A DNA stretch of 64,000 nt. It comes from Anomaloglossus baeobatrachus. Its lineage: Eukaryota > Chordata > Amphibia > Anura > Aromobatidae. Position 1 is the stretch's first letter. The number at the start of each line of letters is the position of its first letter. The DNA is taken from the NCBI RefSeq assembly GCF_048569485.1, contig NC_134364.1, forward strand, positions 129,991,089 through 130,055,088, given 5' to 3'. The notes below the pieces were generated by a model. That model was given only the letters and a program-made list of their open reading frames with translations. It was not told the DNA's origin and searched no databases. The position numbers and the translations under genes are program-made. Positions 12,372 through 23,275 of this stretch are shown one piece after another.

Positions 12372-14862
12372 ATGGCCGAGGACGTGCTATATGAAAACAT
12401 CTCGAAGAAGGGAGGACTGACGGCTGGAGACGCCCCGGAGGAGACAGAGCCCAGCAATCTCCTGCAGAAACTGCGCGACCGCATCTCGTGAGCAGCTCCT
12501 CAGTGATTAGTAGCGGGTGCGCGGAGGTGTCTGGCCCACGGAGCTCATGCTCTACAGCTCTGTGGGGCTGACACAGGACGTGCAGTCACTTAGATCATAC
12601 GCTGGGGCAGGGGCGGCCTCTCCGCCGTGCGCTGACACTTTCTTTTATTTCTACAGGAAGTCGGTTCAGACTAAAGTGGACAGTATCCTGGTACGTATAC
12701 TGCGTGTGGCCTCCTCTCTGGGGGGCAGTGACTGGGACTGACCCTCCTCCTGCTTCTCTCCTATAGGGAGATGTTCAGAAGCTGACGGATTATGACAAGC
12801 TCTACCTGTACCTGCAGCTCCCGCCAGGACCCAGCGGCCCAGAGAAAAGGTATTGTCTGGACCCCAGACTCGGAGGCGTGTGGGGCACAGAAGTCGCACT
12901 GCAGCTTGTGACTTGTACTGATAGTGTCCATGTGTCTCTGCAGCCTGGACGTCAGCTCTGTGACCACGGCAGAACATATGCATGCCTGCACGTGGATCCG
13001 CAATCACCTGGAGGAACATACAGACACCTGCCTGCCCAAGCAGGACGTGTATGATGCCTACAAGTGAGTACGGCTGCCCCACGGACCCTTCTGTCACAAC
13101 CATCGCCCCTTCATATAACGCTGCTTTGCCTTTTCTCTAGACGCTACTGTGACAACCTGTGTGGGAGACCCCTCAGCGTGGCCAATTTTGGGAAGATCAT
13201 TCGTGAGATATTTCCAAATATCAAGGCCAGGAGACTGGGAGGAAGAGGACAGTCCAAATATCCTTCCATTGCAGGAATCGACTGCAGCGGCTCCAAACGG
13301 GTATTGGGGGTGGGGGGGGTCACATCCATGTCTGTGTCCTTAACCACATGAACGTATTGCTACAGCGGCCTGCGGAGGAAGAGCATGGTCAGCATGCCAC
13401 CCTTACCCAGCCTGGACCTGAAGATGACGGAAAGTGTAAGCTGCCCCTTCCCCCCTGCTGCCAGCATCACCAGTGTCTCCCGCTGACAGTATATAATCTA
13501 TATACTTCTCCGCAGTCAGAGCTGACGGACCTGGTCCAGTCCTACAATAATGACGTCATCAATGCCTCCTGCGCTCTCATCTGTAACTGGGCCGAGAAGA
13601 TCCTGAAGAGGTCCTTCAACAACGTGGTGGAGGTTGCCCAGTTCCTAATTCAGCAGCACATCATTAACCCCCGCAGTGCCAATGCAGAGCTCGTCTTGTC
13701 CATGGTTCTTTCAGGTAATCGCACTTCCCCCTCCCCATCAGTCTGTGGGATTTCCAGATATCTAGGTGATGGCGTCTTCCTTTTTTATCTTTGGAGCAGA
13801 CAGTTCCCAGAGCAGCGGACAGAAGGCTCAGAAACAACTTCCAGAGGCGGCAGGAAGTAAGAGGCCGGGGTCTCCGGACAGCGGAGCAGAAGCGGCCACT
13901 AAGGTACGTCCACGTCTGCCTGCAGTGGTGGCCTCGGGCTGGATGGCAGGTGTTGGCTGACCAGTTTCTTTCTTGATTCTTGTCGCATTCTTTTACAGAA
14001 TAAGAAAGCGATCATCGCCCATCCTGGGAGCCCCTCGCAGGTGAAGAAGCGCCCCCCAGAACCTCAGAAGCCAGCCAACAGTCCACAAGTGGATGCCCTG
14101 GTGGCCCGTCTCCCTGTTCTGCTACCTCGACTTCCAACAGAAGAAAAGTACATAAGCTCTAGTCCCCCTGTCCGATTTAACCCACCCGTCCTGGCACCCA
14201 ATCTAATCCCTGGACAATTAAAAGTGTCTCCCCTGCCTTTTACACACGGGGTGCCCCTTACAGTGACTGGAATGAATGGGACTGGCCTGATGTCTCAGCC
14301 GGTGGCACCGCCGGTCATCAGCATGATACTTCCCGATATGAGTAATCTGGAATCTCACACTCTCGGCAAATCCAACCAGAATGGCAGCAAAGACTTTGCG
14401 GGCTGCATGGCCGACAGTAAAGCAGCCAAGCGCCTGGCCGCATCTACAGAGGAAGGACCGTCCAAGAGGAAGCGGGGTCGCCCGAGAAAGATGGAAACTT
14501 CACAAAGCGCTCCTACCAAGTTACCTTCTCAACCAAACACCGCTGCAAAGAAGGTCGTCATTGACAGTAGCTCCTCCGGTCAGGGGAGGGACAGGGAGTA
14601 TGGAAACGCTTCAGTGGTCTCCGGACCCCTCGCCCAGGACAGTACCTTCAGTACTGGAGCTGATCACCAGTTGCCAGTATCTTACAGAACAGTAATGGAG
14701 GCTGCAGCCGGGACTGACACAAAAATGATCCCCGAGACTGTCCCCAACCAGGTCAGTGTAATCCAGGACGGCAGGCAGAGCCTGGCTCAGTGGACTGCAC
14801 GCCCGGGGGACTGCCAGAAGCGAGAGCCAGACGAGACCACCACCGTGGCAAAGGCTGACTGA
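12372..14862 (+). CDS. RFX5: RFX5, regulatory factor X 5 (nine coding exons)
   Basis: Coding exons: 12372-12487, 12657-12690, 12767-12849, 12944-13063, 13141-13257, 13354-13435, 13516-13714, 13800-13903 and 13999-14862. Joined, they give 1,719 bases (572 codons plus stop), all phases agreeing. The product binds the X box of MHC class II promoters in the nucleus with RFXAP and RFXANK. Start [13 protein letters not shown] resembles human MAEDEPDAK. Next come an oligomerisation segment ([17 protein letters not shown]), [16 protein letters not shown] and the RFX winged helix ([20 protein letters not shown], then [16 protein letters not shown]). Then follow a [16 protein letters not shown] helical segment, a Pro-rich tail with [16 protein letters not shown] and an AT-hook-like KRKRGRPRK. 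The human protein is about 616 residues from memory. The intron at 13258-13353 is of AT-AC type; the others are GT-AG. Identity is very secure. Confidence 0.95.
13258..13353 (+). other. RFX5: U12-type AT-AC intron in RFX5
   Basis: The intron starts ATATCCTT, the consensus 5' site of AT-AC minor introns. It has a perfect branch motif TCCTTAAC at 13337-13344 and ends in AC at 13353, ten bases after the branch adenosine. Removing these 96 bases joins QSK to [10 protein letters not shown], exactly the conserved RFX5 DNA-binding domain. No GT-AG alternative keeps that reading. Confidence 0.92.
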
Positions 14863-17015
14863 GGTGCAGGCCGGAGGCCCTGCGGGAACACAGCCATACA
14901 GTCCACTGCGACATCACCACATACGTGTACAGTCCGCTCCCCTATGTCTCTATCATTGCCTAATACCAGATTTCTTATAAGCCGCCTTGGCGTCTGCTCA
15001 TTTCACTGCTCACCCGCAAGTGGTGAGAGCTGCAGTGTAAAGCATGGTAATACAGGAGTTATGCTGTGATTGGGGGAGGGGTATTCAGGAAGCGTGCTCT
15101 CATCATACCTTCACATGGCACAGATTGGAGATCCCTCTTCTCTAAATGAGGTTTACAGAATCAGCTCCATATAAAGGGACTGGTCTTCAGAATTGTATGC
15201 AGCCGGTCTGCTGCGTGAGTATGATGAGAAGGCAATGGGGTAGAGATGGCTGTACTACAGATTCCCCCCCCATCATCCTATCACGTGCACGTCCTGATCC
15301 CCCCCGTCAGCTCCACTGTGACCCACTGTCATGTACACATCCCAATGCCCCGTCACATCCTCTCTGACCCCCTATCATGTACACATCCATCCTGATCTCC
15401 CCCGTCACCTCCTCTATGTGACTCCCTATCATGTACACATCCTGATCCCTGCCCCCCCATCACCTCCTCTGTGATACCCTGTCATGTACACATCCTGATC
15501 CCCCCCCCCGTCACCTCCTCTATGTGACCCCATATCACATACACACTCTGATCCCGCCGTCACCTCTATTTGACCCCCTGGCACGTACACATCCTAATCC
15601 CCCCCCCCCATCACCTCCTCTGTGATACCCTGTCATGTACCCGTCCTGAATCCCCGGTCACCTCCTCTGTGACCTCCTATCATGTACACATCCTGATCCC
15701 CCCCCCGTCACTTCCTCTGTGACCCCCTGTCATGTACACATCCTGATCCCCCCCCCCCCCCCCCGTCACCTCCTCTGTGACCCCGTCATGTACACGTCCT
15801 GATTCCCCAGTCACCACCTCTGTGACCTCCTATCATGTACACACTCTGATCCCCCCCATCACTTCCTCTGTGACCCCCTATCATGTACACATCCTGATCC
15901 CCCCCCCCATCACTTCCTCTGTGACCTCCTATCATGTACACATCCTGATCCCCCCCCCATCACTTCCTCTGTGACCTCCTATCATGTATACATCCTAATC
16001 CCCCCGTCACTTCCTCTGTGACCTCCTATCATGTACAAATCCTGATCCCCCCCCGTCACCCCCTCTGTGACCTCCTATCATGTACACATCCTGATCCCCC
16101 CCCCGTCACCCCCTCTGTGACCTCCTATCATGTACACATCCTGATCCCCCCCCGTCACTTCCTCTGTGACCCCCCCGTCATGTACACATCCTGATCCCCC
16201 CCCCCCCCCCCGTCACCTCCTCTGTGACCCCGTCATGTACACGTCCTGATTCCCCAGTCACCACCTCTGTGACCTCCTATCATGTACATACTCTGATACC
16301 ACCGTCACCTCTATTTGACTCCCTGTCATGTACACATCCTGATCCCCCCCGTGACCTCCTATCATGTACACGTCCTGATCCCTGTCATCTCTATTTGTCC
16401 CCCTGTCATGTACACGTCCTGATACCCCCGTCACCTTCTCTGTGACCTCCTATCATGTACACATCCTGATCCCCCCCGTCATCTCCTCTGTGACCTCCTA
16501 TCATGTACACATCCTGATCCCCCCCCGTCACCTTCTCTGTGACCTATCATGTACACATCCTGATCCCCCCCGTCACTTCCTCTGTGACCCCGTCATGTAC
16601 ACATCCTGATCCCCCCCCCCCCTGTGACCTCCTATCATGTACACGTCCTGATCCCCGTCACCTCTATTTGTCCCCCTGTCATGTACACGTCCTGATACCC
16701 CCGTCACCACCTCTGTGACCCCTATCATGTACACATCCTGATCTCCCCATCACCTCCTCTGTGACCCCGTCATGTACCTGGCCAGTAAACATGAGCCGTG
16801 TGCAGTCCATCTGCTGTGATTGGGTAGAGGCCTTTGTGCTTTATTCATAGTTTTCTGTGCCAGAAGAATAGATTATTATGCATTTTTAGGGATGAGTGAA
16901 CCTGAACTGGAAAGTTCCGTGTCCGCACCGGTGCTGAACACCAAACACAGACTTCTGACTCTACGTCTGGTCCCTGTTTGCGTTTGTCACCTGAATAAAG
17001 CTTGTTGAAAGGTTG
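14863..17015 (+). other. RFX5: RFX5 3' untranslated region (inferred)
   Basis: After the stop codon no other gene begins. The first good polyadenylation signal is AATAAA at 16994-16999, followed by a T/G-rich stretch. If that is the site used, the 3' UTR is about 2.1 kb and contains minisatellite E. A shorter UTR using a non-canonical signal before 15.2 kb cannot be excluded. Confidence 0.5.
15258..16790. repeat. minisatellite E, unit about 45-60 bp
   Basis: An irregular tandem array of units built from GTACACATCCTGATCCCCCC, CGTCACCTCCTCTGTGACC and CCTATCATG. Unit length varies through the C run and by whole-segment deletions. A block at 15.7-15.84 kb is repeated nearly word for word at 16.15-16.29 kb, pointing to a segmental duplication inside the array. 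Confidence 0.9.
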
Positions 17016-17095
17016 CAGAGCAGGCTGTGGGCACTTCTGGAGCCATTGCAGCCATGCTATGTATTAGCATGGTTGTTATTGGCCAGGGAAATCAC
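16791..17095. other. unique sequence with RFX5 poly(A) signal
   Basis: Holds the AATAAA at 16994. Otherwise no repeat or coding signal is seen. Confidence 0.4.
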
Positions 17096-17099
17096 AAAA

Positions 17100-19096
17100 A
17101 AAGGAAGCAAAATGGATAAAGCAGGACATACTTACCAGACTCCGCGCAGCAGTAACACTGCTTCCAGGTCTCCTCATTATCCCTCATGCATATTCACCGC
17201 TTTTCCTACCCACCGTCTGTGACAGCGTCTGTGATTGGCTGCAGTCAGACTGTCGGCGTCTCTGATTGGTTGCCCTCACAGAGGCTGTCTGTCTGCCCAA
17301 GTAATGTGTGAAAGTAAATAAATAAAATTGGCGTAGTATTCCCCCCCATTTATAGATACCCAGCGCAGATAAAGCAGAAAGCTACAGGCTGCAGCCCCCA
17401 GCTGTGCGCTTATCTTGGCTGTGTATAAAAGTAAGAGGAACTATTGAAACATAAAGTAAGAGGAACAGCATGCGGCTTTTTTTTTTTTTTTTTTTTAAAA
17501 ATTAAATTAATTAATTAAAAACCCAGTGTGCGCCCCCCCCCCCCCCCCCAATTTTCATACCCAGCCATGATAAAGCCGACAGCATGGGGTTGGTATTCTC
17601 AGGCTGGGGAAGGCTGTGGTTATTGGGCAGAGGGTCCCAGCCTAAAAATAGCAGCCTGCAGCCGCTCAGAATTGTTGCATACATTAGATGCCACAATTCC
17701 GGAACTTTACCTGGCTCATCCCGACTGTCCTGGCGCGGTGTGTAATAAGGGGTTAATGACAGCTCACAGCTGCCTCTATGAGAACCCCCAATTACTAATC
17801 CTGTAAGTGAAAAGAAATAAACATAAACAATGAAAAAATCCTTTAAAATAAAATACAAAAGAAACCCACTCTTCCACCCCTTTACTAACCGCACATACAC
17901 CCAGATCTGACGTAATCCACTCGAGGTCCCATGACGATCCCTGCTCTGCCACATACTGAAGTCACAGCTTGTGGGCACAGAACAGAACATGACCGCATGC
18001 TTTGGGATTCAGGCAAAAGACTGAGCCTCAGCGATGATATTACTCAGTTTTCTTGCGGTAACATCTAAAGTTTCCCACAGTCCTCCACCTGTGACTGTAG
18101 ATAAACTCACCTCAGGTGACCTCACCTCAGATCAACGGAGTTCAATCATACCTGTATCTCCTGGCAGAACCATATTTTTTTGGCCAAGATATGCAGATTT
18201 GGTGATGAAATTTATACACCAAATTTCTGCACCAAAATCTGCATCTTCTGGCAAAAAAACGCATCTAAACAAAATTAATTTTTTTGCCAAGAGATGCAAT
18301 CGGACAGTCTGGCGCATCTAGAAAGTGCTGCCAGATTGTTGGACGGCACCACTTTCACTTTGAAGCCACTGCCAGACTGTTGGATTGCGGGTCACAGACG
18401 TGTCTCACAATCAGGTCACCGGAGGTCATACCATGGGAATCCCGCTGTGACCTCCGGTGAACTGAGTAATGTCAGTGCTCACAGCCGGGGCTTCCCCTGC
18501 TGCTGTCAGTGTTTCTTGAAGCTTGTGGCGAACAGACGCGCCTCCCACTACTAATCTAGGGCTTGATGGCAGCTATCACAGCTGTCAATAACCCCTTATA
18601 TTACCCTGTCACCACACCAGGGCAATTGGGAAGAGCCAGGTAAAGTGCCAGGACTGTTGAATGTAATGGATTCGACTCGACAATTCTGGGGCAGCTGAGG
18701 GCTGGTATTTTTGGGCTGGTGGGAGGCCAAAATCTATGGTTCCTCCCATCATGATAGTACCAGCCCCCACCTGTCTGCTTTACTGTGGCTGGATATAAAA
18801 AATGGGGGGGACCCTACGTCTTGTGTTTCCCCTCTATTTTCATATTCAGCCATGGTAAAGCTCACAGGCTGCAGTTTTACCCGTGCTATCAAAATATGGC
18901 TAGGGCCTATGTATTTTTTTTTTTTTAAATTATTTAATTCTTTTTACACTACTATACAGCAACCTGACTGCAACCAGACACGGACACAGGTTGGGGGCAT
19001 GTATAGCAGTCTGCAACCAATCACAGACACTGGCACAGAGGGTGGACGGGAAAAACAGTGAATATTCATGAACCTTAATAAGCGGGCCCGGAAGAG
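17100..19096. mobile_element. diverged foldback (long inverted repeat) element, cut by assembly gap
   Basis: The left arm (about 17100-17800) contains CATGCATATTCACCGCTTTT, TGTGATTGGCTGC, AAAAATAGCAGCCTGCAGCC and ACCTGGCTC. The right arm (about 18560-19090) holds the same words in reverse complement and reverse order. The centre (17.8-18.56 kb) has smaller inverted motifs (AGGTCACCGGAGGTCA). Similar sequence occurs again at 37.5-38.0 kb, so this is an interspersed family. No transposase was seen. The right end runs into the N gap. Confidence 0.55.
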
Positions 19097-19296
19097 NNNN
19101 NNNNNNNNNNNNNNNNNNNNNNNNNNNNNNNNNNNNNNNNNNNNNNNNNNNNNNNNNNNNNNNNNNNNNNNNNNNNNNNNNNNNNNNNNNNNNNNNNNNN
19201 NNNNNNNNNNNNNNNNNNNNNNNNNNNNNNNNNNNNNNNNNNNNNNNNNNNNNNNNNNNNNNNNNNNNNNNNNNNNNNNNNNNNNNNNNNNNNNNN
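19097..19296. other. assembly gap (200 N)
   Basis: Exactly 200 N bases separate the foldback element from minisatellite F. The round length suggests a placeholder rather than a measured size. Reading frames crossing it are meaningless. Confidence 0.99.
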
Positions 19297-22060
19297 GGGG
19301 GGATCACTGTATATACTGTACGGGAGGGGGGGATCTCTGTATATACTGTACGGGAGGGGGGATCACTGTATACACTGTACGGGAGGGGGGGATCTCTGTA
19401 TACACTGTACGGGAGGGGGGATCTCTGTATACACTGTACGGGAGGGGGGATCTCTGTATACACCTGTACGGGAGGGGGGGATCACTGTATACACTGTACG
19501 GGAGGGGGATCACTGTATATACTGTACGGGGAGGATCACTGTATACACTGTAAGGGAGGGGGGATCACTGTATACTCTGTACGTGAGGATCACTGTATAT
19601 GACTGTTACGGGAGGGGGGGATCACTGTATATACTGTACGGGAGGGGGGGATCACTGTATATACTGTACGGGAGGGGGGATCACTGTATATACTGTACGG
19701 GAGGGGGGATCACTGTATATACTGTACGGGAGGGGGGGATCACTGTATATACTGTACGGGAGGGGGGATCACTGTATATACTGTACGGGAGGGGGGGATC
19801 ACTGTATATACTGTACGGGAGGGGGGGATCACTGTATATACTGTACGGGAGGGGGGGATCACTGTATATACTGTACGGGAGGGGGGGATCACTGTATATA
19901 CTGTACGGGAGGGGGGGGATCACTGTATATACTGTACGGGAGGGGGGGATCACTGTATATACTGTACGGGAGGGGGGGATCACTGTATATACTGTACGGG
20001 AGGGGGGGATCACTGTATATACTGTACGGGAGGGGGGGATCACTGTATATACTGTAAGGGAAGGGGGGGGATCACTGTATATACTGTACGGGAGGGGGGG
20101 GATCACTGTATATACTGTACGGGAGGGGGGGATCACTGTATATACTGTACGGGAGGGGGGGGATCACTGTATATACTGTTACGGGAGGGGGGGATCACTG
20201 TTATACACTGTACGGGAGGGGGGATCACTGTATACACTGTACGGGAGGGGGGATCACTGTATACACTGTACGGGGGAGGATCACTGTATACACTGTACGG
20301 GAGGGGGGATCACTGTATACACTGTACGGGAGGATCACTGTATACACTGTACGGGAGGGGGGATCACTGTATACACTGTACGGGGAGGGGGGGGATCACT
20401 GTATACACTGTACGGGAGGATCACTGTATACACTGTACGGAAGGGGGGATCACTGTATACACTGCACGGGAGGATCACTGTATATACTGTATGGGAGGGG
20501 GGATCACTGTATACCCTGTACGGGAGGGGGGGAAATCACTGTATACCCTGTACGGGAGGGGGGGGGGGAAATCACTGTATACCCTGTACGGGAGGGGGGG
20601 GGGGGAAATCACTGTATACCCTGCACGGGAGGGGGGGGGGAATCACTGTATACCCAGTACGGGAGGGGGGGGGAATCACTGTATACCCTGCACGGGAGGG
20701 GGGGGGGGAATCACTGTATACCCAGTACGGGAGGGGGGGGAATCACTGTATACCCTGCACGGGAGGGGGGGGGGGAATCACTGTATACCCCAGTACGGGA
20801 GGGGGGGGAATCACTGTATACCCAGTACGGGAGGGGGGGGGGGGGGAATCACTGTATACCCAGTACGGGGGGGGGGGGGGGAATCACTGTATACCCAGTA
20901 CGGGAGGGGGGGGGGGGGAATCACTGTATACCCAGTACGGGAGGGGGGGAAATCACTATACCCTGTACGGGAGGGGGGGAAATCACTGTATACCCTGTAC
21001 GGGAGGGGGGGGGGAAATCACTGTATACCCTGTACGGGAGGGGGGGGGGGAATCACTGTATACCCTGTACGGGAGGGGGGGGGGAAATCACTGTATACCC
21101 TGTACGGGAGGGGGGGGGGGAATCACTGTATACCCTGTACGGGAGGGGGGGGGGGAATCACTGTATACCCAGTACGGGAGGGGGGGGGGGAATCACTGTA
21201 TACCCAGTACGGGAGGGGGGGGAAATCACTATACCCTGTACGGGAGGGGGGGGAATCACTGTATACCCTGTACGGGAGGGGGGGGGGGAATCACTGTATA
21301 CCCTGTACGGGAGGGGGGGGGGGGGGAAATCACTGTATACCCTGTACGGGAGGGGGGGGGGGGAAATCACTGTATACCCTGTACGGGAGAGGGGGGGAAA
21401 TCACTGTATACCCTGTACGGGAGGGGGGGGGGGGAAATCACTGTATACTCTGTACGGGAGGGGGGGGGGGGAAATCACTGTATACTCTGTACGGGAGGGG
21501 GGGGGGGGAAATCACTGTATACTCTGCACGGGAGGGGGGGGGGGAATCACTGTATACCCTGCACGGGAGGGGGGGGAAATCACTGTATACCCTGCACGGA
21601 AGGGGGGGGGGGGAATCACTGTATACCCTGAACGGGAGGGGGGGGGGAATCACTGTATACCCAGTACGGGAGGGGGGGGGGAAATCACTGTATACCCAGT
21701 ACGGGAGGGGGGGGGGGGAAATCACTGTATACCCAGTACGGGAGGGGGGGGGGGGGAAATCACTGTATACCCAGTACGGGAGGGGGGGGGGGAATCACTG
21801 TATACCCAGTACGGGAGGGGGGGGGGGAAATCACTGTATACCCAGTACGGGAGGGGGGGGGAATCACTGTATACCCTGGAGGGGGGGGGGGGAAATCACT
21901 GTATACCCTGTACGGGAGGGGGGGGGGATTCACTGTATACCCTGTACGGGAGGGGGGGGGGGAAATCACTGTATACCCTGTACGGGAGGGGGGGGGGGAT
22001 TCACTGTATACCCTGTATGGGGGTGAGTCGCTGTGTACACTGTACGGGGGGGGAATCACT
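19297..22060. repeat. G-rich minisatellite F, unit about 29-37 bp
   Basis: About 85 units of GGGGGATCACTGTATATACT plus GTACGGGA. Block 1 (to about 20160) uses TATATACTG, block 2 (to about 20500) TATACACTG, and block 3 (to about 22015) TATACCCTG or TATACCCAG with an extra GAAATC and longer G runs. The change of unit type along the array shows successive local amplifications. All long frames (GGSLYILYGR and similar) are artefacts. The left end lies in the gap. Confidence 0.95.
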
Positions 22061-22300
22061 GTACTATGAGGGGTATTCGCTGTATACACTGTTCTACAGG
22101 GGGGGATTACTGTATACTCTGTACTATGAAGGGGGAGGGGATCACACACCACTGTATAAGTGACGTTATGAGCGCATGTGACGTGGTGGTGGTTGTGTCA
22201 CATGGTGGAGCTATTAGCTGTCAGGAAGGATTGTGTAATCTCTGCAGTGCAGGATCTGAGCACTAGTGTCATGTACTCTATAGCTGATCATCTACTGCGG
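22061..22300. other. spacer between minisatellites F and G
   Basis: Begins with decayed F units and continues as unique sequence (TGACGTTATGAGCGCATGTG). No gene or motif of note. Confidence 0.4.
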
Positions 22301-23035
22301 TTCTCGATCATCTTGATCCTGGGAGCTCGTGCTCCACTCTTGATGCGTGTTGGGGCCCATCCTGGGAACTCGCCACACTCAACTTGAGCCCAGTACTGGG
22401 GCCCATCCCGGGAGCTCGCACTCGACTCCAGCCGTGTACTGGGGGCCCATCCCGGGAACTTGCGCTTGACTCCAGCCGTGTGCTGGGGCCCATCCCGGGA
22501 ACTTGCGCTTGACTCCAGCCGTGTGCTGGGGCCCATCCCTGGAGCTCGCACTCTACTCCAGCCGTGTGCTGGGGGCCCATCCCGGGAGCTCACACTCTAC
22601 TCCAGCCGTGTGCTGGGGGCCCATCCCGGGAGCTCGCACTCTACTCCAGCTGTGTACTGGGGCCCATCCTGGGAGCTTGCGCTTGACTCCAGCCGTGTGC
22701 TGGGGCCCATCCTGGGAGCTTGCGCTTGACTCCAGCCGTGTGCTGGGGCCCATCCTGGGAGCTTGCGCTTGACTCCAGCCGTGTGCTGGGGCCCATCCTG
22801 GGAGCTTGCGCTTGACTCCAGCCGTGTGCTGGGGCCCATCCTGGGAGCTTGCGCTTGACTCCAGCCGTGTGCTGGGGCCCATCCTGGGGGCTTGCGCTTG
22901 ACTCCAGCCGTGTGCTGGGGCCCATCCTGGGAGCTTGCGCTTGACTCCAGCCGTGTGCTGGGGCCCATCCTGGGAGCTTGCGCTGGACTCCAGCCGTGTG
23001 CTGGGGCCCATTCCGGGAGCTCACGGTTGACTTGA
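22301..23035. repeat. minisatellite G, 43-bp unit
   Basis: About 17 units of 43 bp (GGGGCCCATCCTGGGAGCTT, GCGCTTGACTCCAGCCGTGT, GCT). The right two thirds are nearly identical; the left units are more varied. It lies between RFX5 and PI4KB. Confidence 0.95.
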
Positions 23036-23275
23036 GCTTGCGCTCTAGCTTGGCCTGTAGACACCTGGAGGGGAGTAGACTTGTCTGACATGTTTGCTTT
23101 GTGTTGTCGTCATTGCCCGATCACGGCTGCGGCTCAGGTGTCGCTCAGTTTCCATGTAACTCTATTCCTGCAGCTCTTCTGTTCTGCATACTTCAGATCT
23201 CAGCAAAACCTGTCAGGGGCACAAGTCGTAGACCCCAGAGCTAGCCTGTCTATGGAGGTATGAGCAGGTGTGCTG
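23036..23275. other. unique sequence upstream of PI4KB
   Basis: A short non-repetitive stretch between minisatellites G and H. An untranslated PI4KB first exon could lie here or further left, but I see no CpG-island promoter or clear donor that would prove it. Confidence 0.3.

Noticed and set aside
13064-13351. RFX5 exon 5 read through as a longer exon ending [14 protein letters not shown]
   Set aside because: The extension is intron sequence with U12 signals. Splicing at 13257/13354 restores the conserved protein.
19583-21631. 682-codon open frame on the + strand in array F
   Set aside because: It is made wholly of the minisatellite unit (GGSLYILYGR and frame variants). It has no domain and exists because G-rich units rarely contain stops.
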